From the NCBI GenBank assembly GCA_034008185.1, contig CM067083.1:124824337-124888336 (forward strand): 64,000 bases of DNA, in the 5' to 3' direction. The position numbers and the translations under genes are program-made. Below, piece after piece: positions 1-11,700 of this stretch. The notes beneath the pieces were generated by a model. The model worked only from the letters and a program-made list of their open reading frames with translations, ran no database searches and was not told the origin of the DNA. Each line of letters opens with the position of its first letter. Within the stretch, counting starts at the first letter, position 1. The DNA is from Gorsachius magnificus. Lineage: Eukaryota > Chordata > Aves > Pelecaniformes > Ardeidae.

Positions 1-760
1 GTTCCCACCTCTCCATCCTCCATCCTCTTCACATACCCAACGAGCAGTACAAGAACCTCACTGCTCCCCGATTTATCTCTGCTCGGCGTCCATTTTGGAT
101 GCCCACAGCTCCCTCTGTACCCTTCTTCTCCCTCTGCCTGCAAAGTGACCTCCCCTGCAGGAGGAGATGGAGTTAAGGAGATGTATTTCTGCCATATCAT
201 GGATGTCTCCCATTTGCTTCGGTTCTCTCTTGAGCTTTAAAGTTCTGCTTGCTCGAGAAGTGAAGTTCTTTGGAAGAGCTGAGACACGCAGCCTGCTGCC
301 GGAGTCAAATTTGCCGCCTTTAATTCTCCCTGTGAGCCTGGGTTTAGGAGGATATTCTGCTTCTCAGGGCTCTGGGGTTAGGATTTGATGGAAAGGATAT
401 GGGAGAAAAGCAAGAGACTGCTTAGTCCATTATACACTGTAATATTGAAGCCTGCTGCTCGCCGGGCACTTTTCATCATTGGTGGTGTCTAAACATCGTT
501 TAATTCACAACATGCTACTGTAAAGGAAAAACAAGCGTGGGCTCTGTCACATGTATTAAAAATTTCCAGTCATCTACCCCGGTGCTGCGTGAGACTGGAG
601 GGAAGGGGGGGAAAAAAAGCGGTGAAGGTCAGGAAGGAAATCTCCGAGGTGGTCGGACCCCGTGAACGGGGTCTCTCGGGTCTCGGACGCTGGACTGGGC
701 TTGTGATTTTGATGGAGCCACCGTTGTTGGAGGGTCCATCCCAAGGTGGAGCTTCCCACG

Positions 761-1331
761 TGTCGTGGTTTAACCCGGCTGGCAACTCAGCACCACGCAG
801 CCGCTCGCTCACTCCCCCCCCTCCCTCAGTGGGATGGGGGAGAGAATCGGGAAGGGGAAAAAGGTTAGAGCCGAGGGCTGAGATAAAGACAGTTTAATAA
901 GAGAAAATAATAATAATAGTAATAATGAGAATGATAACAAAATATACAGAATATACAAAACGAATGATGCACAATGCAATTGCTCACCACCCGCCGACCG
1001 ATGCCCAGCCCGTCCCGAGCAGCGATCAGTCCCCGAGCAGCGATCACTCCCCCCGCGACCGACCGACCCACCAACCCCCCCGAGCATGACGTGCTATGGT
1101 CTGGAATAGCTCTTTGGACAGTTTGGGTCCTAGCTGTGCTGTACTCCCAGCTTGTTATGCACCTGGCCGAGCAGGAGAAGCTCCAAAAGTCCTTGAGTAG
1201 TCTGAGCACTACTTGGCAACAACTAAAAACATCAGCGTGTTATCAACATCCTTCTAGCACTGAATCCAAAGCACAGCACTATGCTAGCTTCTGTGAAGAA
1301 AATTAACTCTATCCCAGCCGAAACCAGGACA
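761..1331 (+). mobile_element. Solo endogenous-retrovirus LTR (avian ERV type)
   Basis: The element starts TGTCGTGGTTTAAC and ends near CCCAGCCGAAACCAGGACA, the usual TG...CA form. Inside are the typical stretch ggctggcaactcagcaccacgc, a C-rich run, and a gagataaagacagtttaata segment that would hold the polyadenylation region. These features are common to ERV LTRs of many birds. No gag, pol or env sequence is attached, so it is a solo LTR left by recombination. I found no exact target-site duplication (cccacg upstream, ccacag downstream). Confidence 0.8.
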
Positions 1332-1499
1332 CCACAGCCGCCCCGGGCTTTGCCCTCACAATGCACCGACCCGTGCATCATGGAGGGGAAAGTGGAGGCA
1401 GCCGCAGTGGTGATTGGGATCACCACCGGTTTGGAGGATTTTGTCTGAGCTATGAACTATTTCCTGCTAGGATTTAGGGAGAAACTTCCCATGAGTCAC

Positions 1500-1682
1500 G
1501 TTCTGGAATGGGCTGCCCAGGGAGGTGGTGGAGTCCCCATCCCTGGAGGGATTTAAAAGAAGGAGAGATGAGGTGCTGAGGGCCAGGGTTTAGTGGTGGG
1601 ATGGCAGGAGTAGGTTAACGGTTGGACTCGATGATCTTAAAGGGCTTTTCCAACCAAAGTGATTCTATGATTCTATGATTTC
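1500..1682 (+). mobile_element. CR1 LINE, 3' end fragment
   Basis: It carries the standard CR1 3' segment (tggaatgggctgcccaggg, then ggtttagtggtgggatgg and ggttggactcgatgatctt) and ends in gattctatgattctatgatt, the octamer repeats that terminate CR1. It is 5'-truncated and non-coding. Confidence 0.9.
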
Positions 1683-2708
1683 TACTGACAAGGGGCAAAG
1701 CTGTCGCCTCGGTGAGAGGTCCTTACCGCTGCTCCGTCAGCCGGGGAAGCGCAGAAGCGTCCCCGGGATGCCCAGCAGCCTCCCAGCTATTTATCGCAGG
1801 CAGGGGCTGTCGGCTGATGGCAGAGCCTCTTGTCAAAGCCAGGATCCCAGTTCCTGCCAGATTTCTCCATCTTCTCCAGACCAGAGCATCATTCCCTCCA
1901 TCAAATACAAAGATTTTTCCCTAGTGCTATCAAGTTGTCTATTAATTACCCCGTGTTAATGGCCAGGCTTTCCCTAACACCAAGGGGCAGCTCTTCTGGA
2001 AGCGGTACGAGTCCTTAGATTTCAAAGCATTTTAGCTTCCCTGGAGATATTTTTCTTTTTAGCCAAAGCTCGTTTATCTCAGCCCCTTTAATCCCAACCT
2101 GCTGCTTTACAGCACCGCTATTACAGCCACTGGTGCAAATCCCTTTCCCAGTAACTTTCCCATTTATTTGAGGCCTCGGGCTAAACATCTACGCTTCCAC
2201 TCTTAGCACTGATGAAGGCTGGAAAAGCTGAATGGTATTTTACTAGCCCATTGAGGGTAATTACATGCCCGAGGCCAGCGTTGCTTTTTGGACACTTGTT
2301 CCAAAAAGTCACTTCTGTTTCTTTAGAACAGACCATATTTTTATTATTATCATTTCAGCGTAAGCCTGGGTATATTAACAAAGCAAATTAGCTCCTGTTT
2401 TAAATAGCTGGCGGTTATACGTACCGTTAATAATTCTGCTAATTGCAACGCGCGAGCATCTCGAAGCTGCTGCTGAGGACCAGGCTCCGGGGTGGGGACC
2501 CGTGCACAGTGGGGGGCCAGTCCTTGCCCCCTAGGGTGTGCGCCTGGCCAGGCAGAGGGACACGGGGCTGCTTCTCCATCCATGCATTTCAGTGAGCAAA
2601 GGGATGGGGGGGGCTGCGTGCAGGCGAAAGCCGCGCTTGGTCTCGCTGAGGTTGTGCGTTGGGCTCAGCCATCGCCCTGTGATTTGATTTTTTTTTTTCC
2701 TTCCTTAG

Positions 2709-5700
2709 TTTGCTGCCGAACTGGAGCAGCTGGACCAGCTCCTGCCCTCGCTGGAGAAGGCGGCTCAGCTGCCCGGCTTGTGCGGACCGGAGAGAAACGA
2801 GAGCGGCGTGGCCGGCGTCGCCGTCAAACCGGAGATGTTGGCAGCCCCCCTGCAGCCCAGCACCGCTGCCAGAGCCCCCACGGGACTCAACCGTGAGTGT
2901 CTGCCCCCGGGGGGTGGGAGAGAAGGGTCCCCTCCATCACCAGCTCTACTGGGGTGCTGCCGTCCTGGATCCGGCTGCGGCGATGCTCGGGGAGACCCAG
3001 GCTTTGCAAGGCTGGTGGCAGTGAGCCCCAGGGTCCCCCTGCAAACAGCCGTGATGGGAGCAGGAGGAGAGGGATACTGTCCCTCCAAGATGTGTGCGTG
3101 GTCGCAAGGGAGCAGGCCGGCGCAGCCGGAGGTGTTTGAGGTTTCAAAGCATCGCTGTTGCTTCCAGACAGGGGTTTGAGACTGAATGCGTTCAGGTGCA
3201 GCATCAGGACCTCTTATCTAAGTGTGGAAAAAAAAAAAAAGACCTGATTTTTCTCCCAAGTGAGCAGTTTTACCAAAGAAAACATTAGGATTTCTCTCCT
3301 GAAGGAGCCTGCAGGCAAATAATAAATTCAGGGTGTTAGGTAGCAAAAGTGTACGTGGACCCCATGGCTGGAGGCTCGAGCTGGGGCTCCTCAGGGTGGG
3401 CTTCCCCAGGCTGGGCAGTAACAGAGACACAGCTATTCCCAGCGAACCACGGAGATCCACCGCGGGGAAGGCAGAAATTTGCCCAAATGAGTGCACGCAG
3501 TGGCTCCTGCCATCGCGGTGTGCGCGCTCAGAGCCCACGCCGTGCGCTTGCCCTGATGGACGTCCCCATGATGGATGTCCCCGTGATGGATGTCTCCGTG
3601 ATGGACGTCCCGTGATGGACGTCCCCGTGATGGACATCCCCGTGATGGACATCTCCATGATGGACGTCCCGTGATGGACGTCCCCGTGATGGAGGTCCCC
3701 ATGCCAGCCCCATGCCCCATGGCGCAAGGGATGCTCCCCCTTTGGTACCATGGCATCCCCGGGGCGGTGTGCCAGAGCCGGTCCCAGCCCCGTGGGGTTT
3801 TTCCCATCCCACGCTTGATTTTTCATAGATGTAATTATCTGTCACATCCCCTGTATCGCTGCCGCTGCAAATCGCACTGAGTCTTGGAGCTTTCAGAGTG
3901 GAGAGAAGGAAGAGCAAGAGGCAGGACAGGGCCCAGTATAAACCAGTTAGCTGCTGGTCCACATCCTACCCAGGGAGGGATAATTGTCCTGTTACTTATT
4001 CAGCAAATGGAAATGAGGATGTTTTGGGTTCCAGCCCAGCGAGAAGCCCGTCAGGCGGCTCTGGCAGGCAGGGCTGGGATATTTTCGGAGGACTCGGGTT
4101 GCAGAAGCAGAGCCTTTAAAAGGGTAGGAGCATCGTAGCAGAAGGAAAAGCAACACGGTCATGTAAACATGGCCAAAATCGTGCCGTGAAGTAGGCTGAA
4201 GCCCACCTGGGAGGCTGGATTTGCAGTGGGTGCTCAGGGGGGACCCTCCAAGGGCCCTGCTCAAGCATCACACAGCCGAGCGATGGCCTGGGGGTCTCTA
4301 ACCCCCCCTCAAAAAAAACCCTCTGTGAGCTGCAGGCAGGCTCTGGAGCAAAGTGCTATGGGCTGCAATGTCGCCCTGCCTGCGGTAAATCATAGGGGAA
4401 GAGTTTGGGGTCTCATGAAGTGGAGTGTCGGCCAACAGAAGATGTACAGGTAGGGCATAAGAGATGGACGCTGGAAGGGGAATGGTCTGATGGACGAGGG
4501 GGAATGGTCTGAAGTTGCGCCAGGGCAGGTTTAGGTTAGACATTACGAAAAATTTCTTCACAGAAAGGGTTGTCAGGCTCTGGAATGGGCTGCCCAGGGA
4601 GGTGGTGGAGTCCCCATCCCTGGAGGTATTTAAAAGAAGGAGAGATGAGGTGCTGAGGGACAGGGTTTAGTGGTGGGATGGCAGGGTTAGGTTAACGGTT
4701 GGACTCGATGATCTTAAATGTCTTTTCCAACCGAGGTGATTCTATGATTCTATGAAGGGTGATTGAGTGAGGGTGCCCAGAGGCATTGGGGGGCCGTGCT
4801 GTGCCTCCCCTCCGTCGGGGACGTGTCTGGGGAGCGAAAGGGAGCTGTTAGCCCCATAGCTGTGGACCCATTCACCCATCACCTCCGAGCCGAATTCATC
4901 GCTAGGTTTATGGCTCGGGATGAACAGTTCCTTGCCAAGGACCCGCTTGTCCTGGGGTGGAGATGGTTGGTACCTTCAGCAGAGGCAGCGCTCGTAATGC
5001 TCCGACGGAATTAAGAGCGGGGCTCATTGCTGGTGGAGGAAAGGGAATCCTGCATCCAAGTCAGAGCGGGGAGGAGGATGAGCACAGTTGCGGCAGGGGC
5101 TGCAGCGCGAGTGCTTGAAATGCCAACTGCTGCCCTCCAGGGTTCCAGCAGCTCACATAGCGGTCACCGCCGAGGAGCTCCACCACGAGCCTCGCTGGAG
5201 GCACAGCCAGCGGGTTTAACTCCTGCGGGGTGGCAGTGCTGCCCCCCTAAGCCAGTCCCTGAGGATTTAGAGGTGCTGCTTGGCAGGGAGAGGGGTTGCT
5301 ACCAGCCACGGCTGGTGGCCGCCCGCTTGCGAGGCTGCCTCTTACATTCATTTTCCAGTTCAGCATGAGCATTTGAGACGTGCTCCCCGATGGCAAACCA
5401 CAGCTGAACTTGCAAAAACCTACCTAAATAAAAAAATTAGAATAACTCAAGGCCTAACGACATCATTTTAATTGATTTAAAGCCAGCAGGTGATAGACAA
5501 GAGCTGCACGGGCAGCAAGGCAGCAGCACTGCCGAGGCTCCCCTCCAGCTGCCGGGCGTAAGAGGGGCTCGGCTCCTGGGCCGGGGTCACCCCCAGAGGG
5601 AGCAGAGCCTGGTCCATGCGGCTACATCCAGCGAGGGAGCTGCACTTCAGTTTCTATAATTCACTCTGGTCCTGATACCCCCCTCTTAGCAGCATCCAAA

Positions 5701-8700
5701 ACCTCTCTACACACAGGAGATGGATGCAGCCCCCATCCCCCTGCCTTTCTTTCAGTTGATTATTTTTAATTTTTATGCCCAGCGGATTATTTTAAGCTCC
5801 AGCTACTGGTTTTGGGGTGCCAGCCCAGCTCCTGAATCCCTTTACCCTCACACAGCGTGGCGCAGCATGCAGGAGCTGCGGTGCTGCCCGGGGGCTGTTG
5901 TCACCTGGGGTGGCTCCCCCAGGGTGGCTGCAGGTGACCAAGCCACGCGTGGGACAGAGCCTTTGGCTTTAGGCGAGGTGACACCCCACCACGACCCCCT
6001 TCTCACCCTCCAAACTTACCGACGCCGGCTCCCTCCCTGGCGGGGCGAGGATTTTGCCAAGCGCCGGTGATCTTGCAACGAGCCTTGGGAAGAGATCTGA
6101 CTTGTGCTTTTTTCCTTAATTTTTTTTCTAACTTAATGAATCTCTAGCGATGAACAGCGGGCAGGCCGTGCAGGCTGGCCGGACCCCGTTTGAGTTCTGC
6201 GACCCCCTAGAGCCAGCGCAGCTGAGGCCGGTTCCTTGTCCCGCGAGCAACGGCAGCAGCCCGCACACCCGTGGGCCGTCCCAGCAGGGCAGGGGCACGG
6301 TGACCGCACCAAACCCCTTCCCACCCGACGCAGGTACGTCCAGCCACGGGCATCCGCTCCTCTCCGCCTTTCCAGGTTGCGCTAAGGCTTTCCAGAGAGT
6401 CCCACGGGATGAAATCTGATGAAGTTCAACAAGGGCCAAGTGTTGGGTGCTGCCGCTGGGGAGGTTGAACCCCATGCACCAGGACAGGCTGGGGCTGACC
6501 TGCTGGGAAGCAGCTCTGCCCAGAGGGACCTGGGAGTCCTGATGGGGGACAAGGTGGCCATGAGCCAGCAGGGTGCCCTTGGTGCCAAGAAGGCCAATGG
6601 CATCCTGGGGTGCATCAAGAGGAGCGTGGCCAGCAGGGCGAGGGAGGTTCTCCTCCCCCTCTGCTCTGCCCCCCCCCCTATGGGGGGCGGGGCCATGGCG
6701 CGGGGAGCAGTGAGACCCCACCTGGAGCTCTGTGTCCAGTTCTGGGCTCCCCAGTTCAAGAAGGATGACGAACTCCTGGAGAGAGTCCAGGGGAGGGCAA
6801 CAAGGATGATGGGGGGACTGGAGCATCGCCCCTAGGAGGAAAGGCTGAGGGAGCTGGGCTTGTTGAGCCTGGAGAAGAGAAGGCTGAGAGGGGATCTCAT
6901 CACCACCTACAAATATCTCAAGGGTGGGGGTCACGAGGATGGAGCCAGACTCTTCCCAGTGGTGCCCAGCGCCAGGCCAAGGGGCCATGGGCACAAACTG
7001 AAGCAGAAGAGGTTCCAGTTGAACGGGAGGAAGAACTTGTTGACTGTGAGGGTGATGGAGCCCTGTCCCAGGCTGCCCAGGGGGGCTGTGGAATTTCCTT
7101 CTCTGGAGATCTTCAACCCCCGCCTGGCCGCTGTCCTGTGCCCCCTGCTCTGGGTGAGCCTGCTTGAGCAGGAGGGTTGGACTAGATGATCTCCCAAGGT
7201 CCCTTCCAACCCCTGCCAGTCTGTGATTCTGTGAAAGGCATTGCAGGGTGGAGCTCGAGCACCGCTGTTTCACCACCAGCTTCTCACAAGCAGCGAGCTT
7301 CCCAGCTGTGCTTAATCTTTCCTCTCTTTCCTCACCGGTACAGTTTCAGACAAAAGAAAGACCTTTCTGTCCATCCCAGCTCCCAGGGAGGCAGTCAGAG
7401 GCGGCTGCATCCCCTTGCCCGAGCGGTGACAGCAGCTCAGGCTCCCCTGGTGCGGGTCAAGGTTTAATTTCCACAAGACCCGGAGCAGGGGTGGTGCGTC
7501 GGGAGAAGAGCTGCAGAAGCAACAGCCTCACCTCCCCTTGCTGAAATCGCTGATGGCAAAACACAGCCAACCTCATCGTGAGCCTTTTTGGCAGCCTGAG
7601 CTCTGGAGGTTTGTGGATGCTGCTCCTGTGCCCTCCTCTGCTTCCCTTGATGCTTCCCTCGATGCATCAAGCGATGCTAAAGATGATCTGGAAGAGGGAC
7701 CTTGCTTGGCACCGTGTACTGGGGCTGTACAACTGCAGGTGCAGAAAGCAAATATCTCATCTTCTCATGACGGTCATGTGGGGCTAGAAGAGCTGCTGGA
7801 TTCATCTGCTGTCCCCTTCTGACGGTGGCCGGGCTGCAGGAGAGCATCAGCCCTGCATCTCACACACCGTTCGCCTCGGAGCACAGCTCTTGGGGTGGGA
7901 CTGCCACACTCCCCACCAGCCCAGGGATGCAGGATGCATGTGGCCAGTACCCCTGCAGGCAACCCAGCCCTCTGAACCAGATGAAGCTCTTGGTTTGAGC
8001 AGTTTCTCTTGAGAAGGAGAACATCATAGGAGAGCTTTCATCTTCCTCCCAGTCCCCTCTAGGAGGGGAGGCAGAGATCAGCCCTGCCCATTGCACCGTC
8101 ACAGCAGCTTCCAGCTGTATAATATTATTATTTTACATCCTGCCCTGAAACCTGTTAACCCACGGCTGGATCCGGCTGCCTCGAGGAGGGGCACCCACAC
8201 CCCGATAAATGAGCCGCCAGTAAATGATGCTTGACTTGGGAAAATCTGCAAGCTCCAGCGTCAGTCAGCCTGGGGACCGTTGTCAGGCGAGCGGAGCGCG
8301 GATTGGGGATGGGCTGCACCACAACTGGAGCATCTCCCCTAGGAGGAAAGGCTGAGGGAGCTGGGCTTGTTCAGCCTGGAGAAGAGAAGGCTGAGAGGGG
8401 ATCTCATCACCACCTACAAATATCTCAAGGGTGGGGGTCACGAGGACGCAGCCAGACTCTTCCCAGTGGTGCCCAGCGCCAGGACAAGGGGCCATGGGCA
8501 CAACCTGAAGCAGAAGAGGTTCCAGTTGAACGGGAGGAAGAACTTGTTGACTGTGAGGGTGATGGAGCCCTGGCCCAGGCTGCCCAGGGGGGCTGTGGAG
8601 TCTCCTTCTCTGGAGATCTTCAACCCCTGCCTGGCCGCTGTCCTGTGCCCCCTGCTCTGGGTGAGCCTGCTTGGGCAGGGGGGTGGCACTGGGGGAGCTC

Positions 8701-11700
8701 CAGAGGTCCCTTCCAGCCCCTGCCATTCTGGGATTCTGTGATTCTGTGACTGTGCCACGAGCCTTCCCGGCCCAGCTGGAGCCGCCACGGCTGCCACTGG
8801 CACCACTGGCATCTGCCTGTTGCCAAGCAACCTTAAGGCTTTTTTTTTTTTAAGAAATTTTGAGCGCTCGGCAGGAGTGCGGTGCATGCGCCGGGATGCT
8901 GAACATCCCCAGGCTGGACCTTCCGCCCCTCCTTCCCCTCAGGGCTCTTATTTTCTCCTTCTTGAAACAAACCCCACAGTCCAGGCAGCACGGGAAGCTG
9001 GGGGCTCCTTCTGAAAACAGCGGAGACACCGGGCACTGGGTATCCACAGGCATTTTCAAGGATATTTTATTGGGAAAAGAATCGGCATGGATGAGCTTGG
9101 TTAAAAGAAGAGAGATTTGCATCTTCAGCACCTGCCCTCATCAGCACTTCTCTTGGAAATTCAAGAGTTTTGGCACGGGGGTGGCCACCGATAGCACATC
9201 CCGATGTGGCAGAGATGCCGCCAGGGCCAGCAATGTGCTTACCCCTCCGGTTTCCATCTCCTTGGATCTCCACAAGCTGGTTCAGCTAAGATGCTGTTTG
9301 ATCTTCAATCCCATTCCTATCTCAAATGGGATGATGTAAAGCCTCCAGCCTCATAAATCTCTCTGTCCTGGGCTTGGGCTCCAAGTTCTGCTACAACTTA
9401 ATTTAATTGCGCTGGCTCCTTTCCCTGCGCAAATCAACTTTTCTCCAGAAGAGAGGCAGAAGATGCTAATAGGTGTGGGCTGGTTTTTAAGTTAAAATCT
9501 CTGGTAGTAGCCGTTTGCCTTCAAGAAGAAACCTAACAACCAAATTCGGAAAATCTTGCTAGAAATGTGCGGAAAAGGGAAAGATTTTAATAGCATTTGC
9601 ACATACGGGGTACGCAGGGTCATACGGATCCGCTGTGCGTGCAGGACCTGCAGAGATACTTACTCAGAAGTTCATGCTTATAATTAATGGTTAGGAAACA
9701 ACACCTGGTATCTGTAACTTTAGGTTGAAAAGAGCCATAATTGGTGAATCTCGGCATCCCTGTTAGGGATGGAGAGCAGCCCTGCCGAGAGGGACTTGGG
9801 GGCACTGATGGATGAAAAGCTGGACATGAGCCAGCCATGGGCGCTGGCAGCCCAGAAGCCAACCCTACCCTGGGCTGCATCAGGAGAAGCGTGGCCAGCG
9901 TCGAGGGAGGGGATTGTGCCCCTCTGCTCTGCTCTGCTCTGGGGAGACCTCCCCTGGAGCCCTGCGTCCAGCTCGGGAGCCCTCAGCACCAGGAGGGCAT
10001 GGACCTGTTGGAGCGGGGCCAGGGGAGGGCTACTAAAATGCTCCGAGGGCTGGAGCCCCTCTGCTCTGAGGCCAGGCTGGGAGAGTTGGGGGTGTTCAGC
10101 CTGGAGCAGAGGAGGCTGCGGGCAGAGCTGAGTGCGGCCGCTCAGGGCTTGGGGGCCCGGGGGCAAGGGGGGGGTTTGGGGAGGTTTAGCCTGGATCTAA
10201 GGCAGAAATTCTTTCCAGTGGGGTGGTGAAGCCTGGCGGGGTTGCCCCGAGAGGGGGTGGAGGCCCCATCCCTGGGAACATTCCAGGCCAGGTTGGATGG
10301 GGCTGTGAGCAACCTGATGTGGTTCAAGGTGTCCCTGCTCCTGCAGGGGGGTTGGGCTGGGTGGGCTTTAGGGGTCCCTTCCAACCCAAACCATTCTAGG
10401 ATTCTATGTTTTAGGACAGGGCTGGCATCCCGTTGCTCTGAGTTTGCCCGGGTCCCCGGCAGCACCTGAGTCCTGCCCACGCACTAACCTTTCCTCCCCC
10501 CATTCTGCTTTTCCCCCTAGGAATGCCTGAGCTGGAGATGGGGGTGCCAGATCACCAGTTTGGACAGCCGGGAATGGGGGAGCAGATCCCCTGGACGGAT
10601 AACAGCATGTCAGCCATGAATCGAGGCGCACTGAATAAACCCGAAGAGTAAGTACCACGGGGCTGGCAGCTTCCTGACCTCTCCCCGGAGAACGTCGGGA
10701 TGTCCTGGCAATAGCTGCCCGGGTCAAAGAGTCGTGTCCTTGCTTTGCTGCCCGCCTGGAAACCTGGCAAGCACAAGCTGGGATGAGCACGACTGCCCAT
10801 CGCCCTACGGCGGCGATGGTACCGTAAGAGTGCTGGGACCTGGGATGTGAAGGGTGCTACGATGCAAGTGATGACGTAGATGAGGAAGGGGGGGCAGGGA
10901 CGGGACATCCAAGGTATGGCTGGACCTGAATAATCCCATATACCCATGGCAGGGCCAAGGATGCCGCAAGTCCCCACTACCCCTTGCCAGCGCCAATATT
11001 TGGGTTGGTGTTCTCCAGCATCCCTTCTCGCCGGGGGCAGTGGTGGGATCTGGAGAACCATGGGACAGTTTTGCGTTTTCATGTGATTGCAGCTCATTGC
11101 AGTCCCCAATGTGCTTGGCTTCAGCTAAAATTACTACAGCTCTAATCCAGGGTCCAATAACCCCCGCCGGTCCTCTAACCACCTTTTTTGGGTCCGTGCC
11201 CCGGGGAGCAGCCAAGGGGCCATCACCTGCCCAAAGTACATCGGCATTCCTTGGCTATAAACGGGTTGGAGGAGACTAAGTCCAATATTTTGGGATGGGA
11301 GGGCAGGAGGGTGGCAAGCCCTGCTGATGGAGCTCGGCAGTTGATGCCCTGCCAGGCAAGGGGCACCCCAAAGTCTTCACAGAGGCAGCAGTGCTGGCAG
11401 CAGCCGCTCATGGAGATGGATTTGATGGGGATGGGAGGTGAATCCTCTCCCTGGCCTGGGGAAGGCTTCAGGTACCTGGTTTAAGAGCCAGCGCTGATGT
11501 GCTCTGCGTGGATCCTCTTGGCAAAGCCCAGCCCTGTTTTGCAGAGAGGCAGAATTTCCTCTGCTAATTAACATCTTTAGCAGATGAGCACAATCTCTGT
11601 TTTCCAGTCATGAAGAGGACACATGTAAGAGTCGTATCTGAGCAAGCCGGTAGCCAAACACCTTTTTCTAGGGGTTAAATTTGGATTCATTTCCCAAAGC

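Larger units (their letters stand above)
1..2708. other. NCOA1 intron (3' part), with solo LTR and CR1
   Basis: There is no coding exon here. It holds the solo LTR at 761-1331 and a CR1 tail at about 1500-1682. The rest is unremarkable intronic sequence, ending in a polypyrimidine tract and the TTAG acceptor before 2709. Confidence 0.8.
2893..10520. other. NCOA1 intron of 7.6 kb with minisatellite and four CR1 copies
   Basis: Between exons 2709-2892 and 10521-10647. It holds a 15-bp minisatellite (3553-3702) and CR1 fragments at 4490-4755, 6375-7234, 8320-8750 and 9766-10408. CR1 makes up about a quarter of the intron. The remaining stretches (2893-3550, 4760-6370, 7240-8315, 8755-9760) show no supported gene. 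Confidence 0.75.

Noticed and set aside
6128..7276. 382-codon frame on the minus strand
   Set aside because: It is the antisense reading of a CR1 fragment with no recognisable protein.
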